Part shown: positions 54,590 to 64,000 of the stretch, in pieces | Position numbering within the stretch: position 1 is the first letter of the stretch | Layout of the letters: each line of letters begins with the position of its first letter | Assembly (NCBI GenBank): GCA_963682025.1 | Contig: OY821517.1 | Span: 17,758,048 to 17,822,047, forward strand | Direction: 5' to 3' | Source: Cordilura impudica | Taxonomy: Eukaryota; Arthropoda; Insecta; Diptera; Scathophagidae | DNA length: 64,000 nt | Notes under the pieces: model-generated | Told to the model about the DNA's origin: nothing | The model's database searches: none | The model's input: only the letters and a program-made list of their open reading frames with translations | Position numbers and translations under genes: made by a program

Positions 54590-57210
54590 TCGGTTTCTGG
54601 ATTTTTTTTTTTATTTATAGAAGAAATTATTTGTAATAAAAAGAATTTAGTGTAAAGAAATATTTCACTAACAAAAATTTGAAATTTTAAAAAATTATGA
54701 ATGAAAAAATTGCAAGTGTGCAAACAAATTTTTTTACTGATATTTTTTAGTTTTCTAAGAAAAAACTGAAAATATTTATAAATGAAAAAAATTTTAACTG
54801 AAAAAAAAATTATTTTTAAAATTTTTTTATGATATAATTTTTAATAAAAAAAAAATTATTAAGTGAAAAAAATAAAAAAATTCAAATTTTTTCTGGGAAA
54901 AATTTTTAATGAAAATTTATTTTTTAAGTGAAAAAACTTCTAAGTGAAACAAATTTTGAATTGAAAAATATTTTTAACGGTACAAAATGTTTTGATTATT
55001 TTTTAAGAGAAAAATTTTTAATGAAAAAATTTTATTTAAAGAATAATATAAAAAAAACATATATAATGAAATTTTATTTTTGAAGTGAAAAAGTTTTTAA
55101 GTGAAAAATTTTAACTGAAAAAAATTTTTTTTTATATTTTTAAATGAGAACAATTTTTAATGGAAAAATTTTATTAAGTAATAAAATATAACAAGAAATA
55201 TTTTTAAAATTCATATTTTTTCCGAGAAAAATTTTAAAGAAATTTTATTTTTAATAAAAAACTTTTTGGTGACAAAAAATTTTGAACTAAAAAAATTTTT
55301 AATTAAAAAAAAATTGTTTTAATTTTTTTCACTCAGAATTTTTTTTTCTTGAAAGTTCATTAAAAGTTTTTCAGAGAAATATGAACTTTTTTAATGTTTT
55401 ATGACATAGTAAAATTTTTCCACTAAAAAAAATTTTTTTTTTACTTAAAATTTTTTTTTTTTTCTTAAAAATTTTTTTTAGTTAAAAAATTTTTTTTTTC
55501 ATGAGAACAATTTTTAATCGAAAAAACTTATGTAATGTAAAACATTCAAAAAAGTTCATATTTCTCTGAAAAACTTTTATTGAATGAAAAATTTTAACTG
55601 AGAAAAAATTTTTGTTTTTGTTTTTAATGAGAACAATTTTTAATGGAAAAATTTTATTAAGCAATAAAATATAACAAGAAATATTTTAAAAATTCATATT
55701 TTTTCCGAGAAAAATTTTAAAGAAATTTTATTTTTAATAAAAAAATTTTTGATGACAAAAAATTTTTAACTAAAAAAATTTTTAGTAAAAAAAAATTTTA
55801 AGTACAAAAAAATTTGTTTTAATTTTTTTCACTCCGAAATTTTTTTTTCTTGAAAGTTCGTTAAAAGTTTTTCAGAGAAATATGAACTTTTTTAATGTTT
55901 TATTACATAGTAAAATTTTTCCACTTAAAAAAAAATTTTTTTTACTTAAAAATTAGTTAAATTTTTTTTTTCACGAGAACAATTTTTAATCAAAAAAATT
56001 TATTATGTAATGTAAAACATTCAAAAAAGTTCATATTTCTCTGCAAAACTTTTAATGAACTTTTAAGAAAAAAATTTTTGAGTGAACAAAATTTTTAACT
56101 CAAAAAAATTTCTAACTGAACAAAAATTAAACTGAAAAAATTTTTTTGGTAATATTTTTATGAGAAAAGTTTTGAATGGAAAAATTTATTAAGTAAAAAA
56201 ATATAAAAAAATAGAATTTCATATGTTTTTTTGGAAAAACTTTTTAACCAAAAACAAATTTTTACTAAAAAAATTTTTTTTTTTCATGAGAAAAATTTTT
56301 AAAAAATTTTCTCAGCAACGTTTTTAATGAAAATTTATTTTTTAAGAAAACAATTTCTTAGTGAAAAAAATTTTTGTCTGAAAAAAAAAAATTAACAGAG
56401 TAAAAATTTTTTTACAATATTTTTATGAGAGAAATTTTGAATGGAAAAATTTTATTAAGTAAAAAAAATATTTTAAAAAGAATTATAGCTTTTTTTGGAA
56501 AAACTTTTAATAAATATTAATTTTTTAGTGAAAAAAGTTTTTAACTGAAAAAAATTTATAGAAGGAAAATTTTTAACTGATAAAAATTTTTTACTGAAAT
56601 TTTTGTTTATATACTTTTTTATGAGAAAAATTTCTAATGAGAAAATTTTTTTAGTAAAAAAATATGTATTAAGTGAAAAATTGTTTATAATAATTTATAA
56701 TAATGTTTTTAGTGAGAAAAGTTTTTATTGAAAAAATATTTTTTACAAAATATTTTAAATAAAAAATTATTACTGTGAAAGAAATTTTAAGAAAGAATTG
56801 ATTCTAACAAAAGCTATTTAATGAAAAAAGTGAAAAAATTTTTTAACTGAAACAAAAATTTCTCTTAATTAAAGTTTTTACGGAAAACAACCAAATGAGA
56901 ATCCACGCGAAGAAGATATACTAATAATTTATAATAATGTTTAATTTATGGAAGGGAAATTTTTAACTGATAAAAATTTCTTACTGAAATTTTTGTTTGT
57001 ATACTTTTTTATGAGAAAAATTTTACAAAATATTTTTAAAAAAAATTATTACTGTGAAAGAAATTTAAAGAAAGAATTGATTCTAACAAAAGCAATTTAA
57101 TGAAAAAAATGAAAAATTTTTAAGTGAAAAAATTGTTTAACTGAAACAAAAATTTGTTTTAATTTTAATTTTTACGGAAAACAACCAAATGAGAATCCAA
57201 GCAATGAGTT
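54590..57210. repeat. Long degenerate AT array with larger internal duplications
   Basis: Built from AAGTGAAAAATTTTTAACTG-like units. Superimposed are a direct duplication of about 485 bp (55140-55425 repeated at 55620-55925), inverted AAAGTTTTTCAGAGAAATAT / ATATTTCTCTGAAAAACTTT segments, and a duplicated segment ending CGGAAAACAACCAAATGAG (56740-56900 and 57015-57195). Confidence 0.8.
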
Positions 57211-57325
57211 TTACTATTTAAGCCTCTTCCAATATAACAAACTAATATATAAAACAACTTTGAAACAAATATGTTTTCACGAGTATATGAGTACACATAC
57301 TACAATATACATGTTTTTCAGCAAA

Positions 57326-57702
57326 CTAGCAGATTCCAGCCCTTGAAATTCGAGTGCAAATTCTAGGAAATTTTATTTTTTCATTAAATAAAGACCCTAA
57401 AGGTATGCTAATCAATTATAACCAATTCACAAATCACACAAAAAAACAAACTCATTTTTATTACAAACACATTAACAAATTTGATAAACACACACATAGC
57501 ATTGTATAATTTTATATATGTGTTAGTAGCAACTTTAAATGCAATTTACTAAAAATAAAGGAAAAAATTTAAAAATCTGTAAATCTTCAAAACGGCTAAA
57601 AAGAAATTTCTTTCAAATAATACACGCTTGGTTCAAATCGGGATAAAACGGTAGAACAAAACATCGGTTACAAGATATCGCCTAGCCTAGTAATATTATA
57701 GA
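57326..57702 (-). mobile_element. Helitron B, copy B6
   Basis: 3' CTAG at 57326, hairpin CTTGAAATTCGAG (one change), 5' TC at 57702; 377 bp. Confidence 0.88.
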
Positions 57703-57792
57703 TATATATGAATTTAACTTTTTAACAAACAAACTATATACTGCTTTTGGTTACTGATGAGGTTGGTGACTTTTCCCGAAACCGCTGTATAA

Positions 57793-57915
57793 TCTGTCAT
57801 GCAGAATATAGATCAATTTTTTGAAACAAATGTGCCAATGTTTTTTGCTTTATTTAAAGTAAAAACATTTGATCTTGAGCCTGAATAATTTCAAACTTAA
57901 TCATTAAAATGATAA
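57793..57915 (+). repeat. Dispersed repeat H, copy 2
   Basis: Matches 15785-15912 (GCAGAATATAGATCAATTTT, ATGTGCCAATG, GTAAAAACATTTGATCTT). Confidence 0.75.
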
Positions 57916-58364
57916 ACATCTAAAGTAAGACTTTTTATTTTTATAGAAAATAATAAAATTTTTAATAATAGTAATCAGAATTTGAAATTAGAATAGATTT
58001 ATGGCCGGATGAAAGTAATAATGAGGAAACAATGGACCCTGATCTTAGTACGTGATATTTTAAATTAAAAATTTAAATTAATAATTCTTGTTTCTATAAA
58101 ATACAAAAAATATATAACTTTAATAGGTTTTTTTTTATTTGTTTTTATATTATTTAATTTTATTTTGATTTGTTGTTACTTTTCACAGTTAAAAACTGTA
58201 TTTGTGAATTAATTATTTTAATTTAATAACAAAATATATAAATAAAGAGAAAAAATAAATAATAAGAAATGGAAAATTTAGTGCTTTTTTTAAAACTACA
58301 CGTTTTTTGATCGGTCTTGGTGCTTTTTGATAATTTAAAGTTGACCCTGGACATAGAGATAGAC
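57916..58364. other. Intronic stretch, nothing recognised
   Basis: AT-rich; no gene or repeat recognised. Confidence 0.45.
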
Positions 58365-58510
58365 AGAGAGAGAGAATTAGAGAGGTAGAGAAAGCGAAAG
58401 AGGGAGGAGAGAACTAGGGAGAGAGAGCGATGGAGAGAGAGTATGCTCGAGGGAGAGAGCGCACGATGAAAAAAGAGTGCGAGAGGAGGAGAGCGATGGA
58501 GAGAAGGAAA
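58365..58510 (+). repeat. Purine-rich (GA)n tract
   Basis: Almost pure A/G on the plus strand, with GAGAGAGAG and GAGAGCGATGGAGAGA repeats. Confidence 0.9.
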
Positions 58511-58744
58511 AGTTGTTTATGGTGGTAAAGGTTACGTCATAAATGGGTTCATTTAGCCGCCAGTTAATAAATGAAAACATTTAGAAAAAATATGGAAAAC
58601 ATTCTTTAGTTAACGCATAAGAAGCTGAAAATAAAATAACTAGGAAATAAGTGATTGAACAAAACTGAAGCCGCGTCGCATGAAAAAGTAGACAAGAAAT
58701 TATCACACTTAAAATTCAGTCATAGAGATCAACTCTTATTTTAG

Positions 58745-59036
58745 TCGATAGTCAATTTTTTTAAGAAAATGTACTTTCTTGCAAAAAAGTACTTTTTAAG
58801 GAAAGGCAATTGTTGTAAGAAAAGTTACATTTATACGAAAAGCAGCTTTTTCACGAAAAGCACTTTTTCCTAAAAAAAAACGATTTTCCTAACGAAAAAG
58901 TACTTTTTTCTAAAAAGAGAGAACTTTATCTTAAAAAAATCCCTTTTCAAAAAAAATTACTTTTTCTTAAAAGAAATTTCTTTGAAGGGACATTTTAAGA
59001 CAAATCTTTTTTAAGAAAATTTATATTTTTTAAAAA
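58745..59036. repeat. Degenerate AAAGTACTTTTTC-type array
   Basis: Irregular units of about 30-40 bp around AAAGTACTTTTT. It resumes at 59450-59505 and 60545-60620, so Helitron B7, B8 and a mini-me remnant were inserted into it or next to it. Confidence 0.65.
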
Positions 59037-59413
59037 TCTATAATATTAATAGGCTAGGCGATTTCTTGTGACTGATGTTTTGTTCTACCGTTTTATTCCG
59101 ATTTTGACCAGACGTATATTATTTGAAAGGTATTTCTTTTTACCCATTTTGCAGATTTGCAGATTTTTAAATTTTTTCTTTTATTTTGAGTAAATTGCAT
59201 TTAAAGTTGCTACTAACACATACATAAAATTATACAATGCTATGTGTGTGTTTATCAAACTTGTTAATGTGTTTGTAATAAAAATGAGTTTGTTTTTTGT
59301 GTTGATTTGTGAATTGGCTATAATTGATTAGCATACTTTTAGGGTCTTTATTTAATGAAAAAAAAAAATTTCCTAGAATTTTCGCTCGAATTTCGAGGGC
59401 TGGAATCCGCTAG
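59037..59413 (+). mobile_element. Helitron B, copy B7 (reference copy)
   Basis: Starts TCTATAATATTAATAGGC after A (59036). It ends with hairpin CTCGAATTTCGAG, GGCTGGAATCCG, CTAG (59410-59413) and then T, fitting Helitron insertion between A and T. 377 bp, non-coding. Confidence 0.92.
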
Positions 59414-59514
59414 TAATATATTATTCTAACACAGGGCCTTGTTTGAGAAAATAAACTTTTTTTAGGAAAAGGTGTCTTTCTGAAAAAAGGTACTTTTTTT
59501 AAGCGAATGGTAAT

Positions 59515-59690
59515 TTATACACTCCATAGCACTCTGCAGGGGGTATATATCAGGTTGTCGTTCCATTTGTAAAGCATAGAAAAATAAATTTGCGGCCCAG
59601 AAAGTATATATATTCTTGCTCTTTGTAACAACTTGAGTCGATATAGCAATGTCCACCTGTCTCTCTGGCTCTTGAATACATGATCACTCA
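59515..59690 (-). mobile_element. mini-me/DINE-1-like remnant
   Basis: GCACTCTGCAGGGGGTATAT, AAAGTATATATATTCTTGC, GAGTCGATATAGCAATGTCC and ACCTGTCTCTCTGGC follow the familiar fly mini-me layout of a conserved core before a GTCY tract. The 190-codon minus-strand ORF across it (59515-60087) is probably fortuitous. Confidence 0.5.
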
Positions 59691-60119
59691 CAAAATATTC
59701 CTTAACTTGAGCAGGTTGTTTTTGAATTTGGAGTCCACAGACTAAATTGGTGAGGAAAGTCGTATGAAAATGTAGAGATACTCCCATAAAATTTCGTGTA
59801 AAAAACCAAAAATAATGAAAACGGAACATATGCATGCTCATTTTTTTTTTCTTGTTTGTATACCCTTCAAAATATAAACCGTTTACCTGGGTAAGCTTAG
59901 GAACATATTTTTTGCCAATATTTCCAGCTGGTTGGTATTTAAAATAGAGTAAATCGGGCATCAGTGTGCTTTGATATGGCCTATAAGATGGAGACACATC
60001 TATAAAATTTTTAAATACAGAGTGCTTGCTGTAATAATTTAGTATTACGGTTATCAAATTGTTTACTTTTTCAAATATTTTGTTCATATTTGCTACAAAT
60101 AGTGCAATATGTCCAGATA

Positions 60120-60492
60120 TCTATAATATTAAGAGGCTAGGCGATTTCTTGTGACCGATGTAAGTTTCACAGTTTCACCCCAATTTTTAAAAACAATTTA
60201 TCATTTGAAAGGTATTTCTTTTTCGCTTTTACCCAGATTTACAATTTTCGTCGTCTGAAATATTTTTTTGGAGTTATGGTTGTTTGAAGTTGCTATTAAC
60301 ACATACATAAAATTATACAATGCTATGTGTGTGTTTATTAAATTTGTTAATGTGTTTGTGTTAATGTGTTGAGTTTGTTTTTTTCATTTAAAATGAGTTG
60401 AATTGTGAAGCATACCTTTAGTGTCTTTATTAAATGGAAAAATTAAATTGCCTAGAATTTGCACTCGAATTTCGAGCGCTGGAATTTGCTAG
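60120..60492 (+). mobile_element. Helitron B, copy B8
   Basis: TCTATAATATTAAGAGGC at 60120, CTCGAATTTCGAG hairpin, CTAG at 60489-60492 then T; 373 bp. Confidence 0.9.
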
Positions 60493-60678
60493 TTAATACA
60501 AACGTAAAACCGAATTAAATTGTTTTTTTTTACATTTATTTTTCAGATATTGTACTTGTTTAAGAAAGTAACTTTTTAAATAAAGATACTTTTTAAAATT
60601 TCAGTATTTTGTTGGAAAACAGATTCTCTTTGTACTCACTCACTTTTTTTAATTCTGGCATTAATGTGTTAAAGACAA

Positions 60679-61054
60679 CTAGCAGATTCCAGCCCTCGAA
60701 ATTCGAGTGCAAATTCCAGGAAATTTTATATTTTCATTAAATAAGGACCCTAAAGGTATGCTAATCAATTATAGCCAATTCACAAATCAACACAAAAACC
60801 AAACTAATTTTTATTACAAACACGTTAACAAATTTAATAAGCACACACATAGCATAGTATAATTCTATGTATGTGTTAGTAGCAACTTTAAATGCAATTT
60901 ACTCAAAATAAAGGAAAAAATTTAATAATCTATAAATCTGCAAATCGGCTAAAAAGAAATACCTTTCAAATAATATACGTTTGGTCAAAATTGGGAAAAA
61001 CGGTAGAACAAAACATCGTTCACAAGAAATCGTGTAGCCTATTAATATTATGGA
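60679..61054 (-). mobile_element. Helitron B, copy B9
   Basis: CTAG at 60679-60682, CTCGAAATTCGAG hairpin, 5' TC at 61054; 376 bp. Opposite orientation to B8, 186 bp away. Confidence 0.9.
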
Positions 61055-62843
61055 TTTAGTAGACAAACAAGTGAAGAATATTGAAACCAGAAAAATAATG
61101 AAACATTGATTAATTCAGAAATTGTGATGAAAAAAAATTTATAAAGATTATCATCAATAATTTATCGTAATAAATATTAAACGCAACATAAAAGTGAACA
61201 TTTGAATCCAAGTTTATATTTATTTTTAATGAGCAACAAGTAAAAATGACATTTTTATAATTATTATTGTTGTATGTATATTAATTTTATAATATTTTAT
61301 TTACTTATTTATTAGTTTATTAATCTTAAGAATAAATTCTAGGACTAATAAGGAATTTGTGAGTACTAGCTGCCAAGGCTATGTGCCATGATGATTAAAT
61401 GAATTTTTGCTTCAATTCATTCCAATTATTTACGAGCGAAAAATATAAAAATGCTAAATCTTAAATTGTTGAAAAATTTTTTAAATTTAAATTTAAAATT
61501 AAAATTAATTAAAATTTTAAATTACTATTTTTTTTCGCTATTTAAATATTTAGATTACGATCATTTTAAATTTTAAATTACTATTTTTTTCGCTATTTAA
61601 ATATTTAGATTACGATCATTGTAATCGTGGTATTATTTTGTATACGATAAAAATATTATGTCAGTTTGATTTAAACAAGGCTTAATTTTGTGCTAATTAA
61701 CAAATATGAAATATAAAAACGAAACTACCACACAAAAAAAAAACATTAAACTGTCAAAAAAATACAAGATCGAACTGTCCAAATAATATAAAAAGTACAA
61801 AAACATCAAACTCAATCTGTCGAAATGTCTTAAAAAGCCGTGTTCCAATTAACCGCAAGCCCTAAAAAATAAACTACCAAAAAAAAAACACTTCAAAGCA
61901 AAAAAAAGAAGAAACAAAAATTAAACAAAAAATTCAAACACAAGATAAACACTTAAGAATAATATAAAACAACAACAACAAACATATAATCATAATAAAA
62001 GAATGAAAACAAAAAGTCAAAATTTTAAACTTAACACACAAACACACACACAAAGAAAATGGTATAACAAATGAAATATACAATAAAGTCAAAATACGAT
62101 TTTTTTCACACAGTCCAACAAAGTATTGAAAATACGTTAATAGAACCTTTTTTTTCCATCTTTGGCATACAAAAGCATCGAAATTCAACTATTGAATGAA
62201 CTTAACAAATCTGGCAAAGAATAGATAAAAAAAAAATTACTAATACCTTAATAATAACAAAATTTAACATTCAGTAGAAGAATTATAACATAAACGATGG
62301 TCAAGACTCAAGATTTATACTAATGAAGATAATTTATTACAAGATGCCGTTTAATTAAACCCAGATAAGGCAACGCAACCCAACACAAACGATGGTATTA
62401 AACGAAAATAAACTAAAAACACAACAAAATGATTCAAGACGAAAACGAAAATGAAGAGACTTACTGGAATTATTATGAACAAAACCTATAACTGATCATT
62501 TATTTATTCATATTTTTTTTTTTTTTTTTTTTTGAACACTAACTGCAGGGGTTTTAAGGAATTGATTGCATTACTTTAATGTCAATTCAGAAGTGATTTT
62601 GTAAAAAATTACTTTTGATAAACATTTAATAAAATTTACATAAAATAAATAATCAGAGCACACTATCACTCGAGCTACTAGTTCGGCTCACGTTGAAAGC
62701 ATGTAAAAAGATAAATGTAAGTATAACAGCTATATAGTTTTTTGGAATCGCACAAGTACCAGGATTATCATCCTTAATTTTCACTTGAATCGGACTGTCC
62801 TACTGGCATAGGCAAACTATTACTCGAAAAATCACTTTCCATG
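61055..62843. other. Intronic stretch, no gene recognised
   Basis: AT-rich. It contains a tandem duplication at 61512-61621, an ACACAC run near 62035-62051 and a T tract at 62513-62533. The ORF at 61934-62188 is low complexity. Confidence 0.5.
61512..61621. repeat. Perfect-looking tandem duplication of about 55 bp
   Basis: Unit includes TTTTAAATTACTATTTTTTT, CGCTATTTAAATATTTAG and ATTACGATCATT. Two copies, differing by one T. Confidence 0.92.
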
Positions 62844-62845
62844 TA

Positions 62846-64000
62846 ACGGGTGATTTTTTAAGAGCTTGATAACTTTTTTTTAAAAAAAAACGCATAAAAT
62901 TTGCAAAATCTCATCGGTTCTTTATTTGAAACGTTAGATTGGTCCATGACATTTACTTTTTGAAGATAATTTCATTTAAATGTTGACCGCGGCTGCGTCT
63001 TAGGTGGTCCATTCGGAAAGTCCAATTTTGGGCAACTTTTTCGAGCATTTCGGCCGGAATAGCCCGAATTTCTTCGGAAATGTTGTCTTCCAAAGCTGGA
63101 ATAGTTGCTGGCTTATTTCTGTAGACTTTAGACTTGACGTAGCCCCACAAAAAATAGTCTAAAGGCGTCAAATCGCATGATCTTGGTGGCCAACTTACCG
63201 GTCCATTTCTTGAGATGAATTGTTCTCCGAAGTTTTCCCTCAAAATGGCCATAGAATCGCGAGCTGTGTGGCATGTAGCGCCATCTTGTTGAAACCACAT
63301 GTCAACCAAGTTCAGTTCTTCCATTTTTGGCAACAAAAAGTTTGTTAGCATCGAACGATAGCGATCGCCATTCACCGTAACGTTGCGTCCAACAGCATCT
63401 TTGAAAAAATACGGTCCAATGATTCCACCAGCGTACAAACCACACCAAACAGTGCATTTTTCGGGATGCATGGGCAGTTCTTGAACGGCTTCTGGTTGCT
63501 CTTCACTCCAAATACGGCAATTTTGCTTATTTACGAAGCCATTCAACCAGAAATGAGCCTCATCGCTGAACAAAATTTGTCGATAAAAAAGCGGATTTTC
63601 TGCCAACTTTTCTAGGGCCCATTCACTGAAAATTAGACGTTGTGGCAGATCGTTCGGCTTCAGTTCTTGCACGAGCTGTATTTTATACGGTTTTACACCA
63701 AGATCTTTGCGTAAAATCTTCCATGTGGTCGAATAACACAAACCCAATTGCTGCGAACGGCGACGAATCGACATTTCACGGTCTTCAGTAACACTCTCAG
63801 AAACAGACGCAATATTCTCTTCTGTACGCACTGTACGCATTCGTGTGGTTGGTTTAATGTCCAATAAAGTAAACTGAGTGCGAAACTTGGTCACAATCGC
63901 ATTAATTGTTTGCTCACTTGGTCGATTATGTAGACCATAAATCGGACGTAAAGCGCGAAACACATTTCGAACCGAACACTGATTTTGGTAATAAAATTCA
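62846..64000 (-). mobile_element. DD41D (rosa-like) mariner, right end of element in window
   Basis: TA at 62844-62845 is followed by ACGGGTGATTTTTTAAGAG, the presumed inverted end, about 107 bp before the transposase stop. The other end lies beyond 64000. Confidence 0.75.
62953..63999 (-). CDS. Mariner transposase, DD41D group, 5' truncated by window edge
   Basis: The frame is open from the window edge (EFYYQNQCSVRNVFRALRPI...) to the stop at 62955-62953. A start at 63963 would be GTG and cut the N-terminal helix-turn-helix, so the frame is extended to the edge. The catalytic motifs are FSDEAHFWLNG, WFQQDGATCHTARDS and SCDLTPLDYFLWGYVKS. Counting from the Asp of QQDG to the Asp of PLDYF leaves 41 residues between them, the DD41D signature of the rosa group known from tephritid flies. 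The C terminus ends RRSRGQHLNEIIFKK. No stop or frameshift is seen, so the copy may be recent. The enzyme cuts and pastes its own element at TA sites. Confidence 0.9.
   Translation of the reverse strand, partial: EFYYQNQCSVRNVFRALRPIYGLHNRPSEQTINAIVTKFRTQFTLLDIKPTTRMRTVRTEENIASVSESVTEDREMSIRRRSQQLGLCYSTTWKILRKDLGVKPYKIQLVQELKPNDLPQRLIFSEWALEKLAENPLFYRQILFSDEAHFWLNGFVNKQNCRIWSEEQPEAVQELPMHPEKCTVWCGLYAGGIIGPYFFKDAVGRNVTVNGDRYRSMLTNFLLPKMEELNLVDMWFQQDGATCHTARDSMAILRENFGEQFISRNGPVSWPPRSCDLTPLDYFLWGYVKSKVYRNKPATIPALEDNISEEIRAIPAEMLEKVAQNWTFRMDHLRRSRGQHLNEIIFKK

Noticed and set aside
59515..60087. 190-codon minus-strand ORF
   Set aside because: It runs through a mini-me-like repeat (AAAGTATATATATTC, GAGTCGATATAGCAATGTCC). 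It has no domain I recognise and includes a run of Lys from a T tract.

Overview
The window looks like a piece of a large, AT-rich, transposon-filled genome of a higher (probably calyptrate, blow-fly-like) dipteran. The organism is inferred from three things: fly-type repeats with GTCC/GTCT microsatellites, many Tc1/mariner, hAT and Helitron copies, and two exons of the Notch ligand gene Serrate. There is no bacterial-style gene organisation, and no rRNA, tRNA or CRISPR was seen.

Host gene. Two minus-strand exons, 18643-18760 and 7239-7429, encode consecutive parts of the N-terminal (MNNL) region of Serrate. They end at GTAAGT donors, follow AG acceptors, and join in matching phase (one base of a Gly codon, then two). 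The window is therefore mostly Serrate intron: about 11.2 kb between the two exons, more than 45 kb upstream of 18760, and 7.2 kb downstream of 7239. The signal-peptide exon and the DSL/EGF exons were not found. A small plus-strand ORF with a signal peptide (14123-14404) lies in the intron between the two exons, inside hAT-like sequence.

Layout. 1-3.4 kb: a 7-bp satellite, a GTCC-microsatellite element and a Helitron-like tandem array. 3.4-6.9 kb: an apparently intact transposon (E1) with about 620-bp inverted repeats and a 563-aa protein of a family I cannot place in a named superfamily. 7.2-18.8 kb: Serrate exons and the intron between them, with mariner, Tc1, hAT, MITE and foldback insertions, several nested. 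20-45 kb: Helitron ends, GTCC elements, a three-layer nest at 25.1-28.7 kb (repeat G, mariner, E2), hAT and Tc1 elements, tandem arrays and a second foldback. 46.7-50.5 kb: a large interrupted palindrome with E3 at its centre. 50.6-57.2 kb: Helitron-like arrays and a long AT-rich array. 57.3-61.1 kb: four Helitron B copies. 62.8-64 kb: a DD41D (rosa-like) mariner running off the window end.

The most interesting item is the E family. E1 (intact), E2 (broken) and E3 (a C-terminal remnant) share one protein family with Cys pairs at the N terminus and a pattern resembling an RNase H-fold transposase. Each has different terminal inverted repeats.
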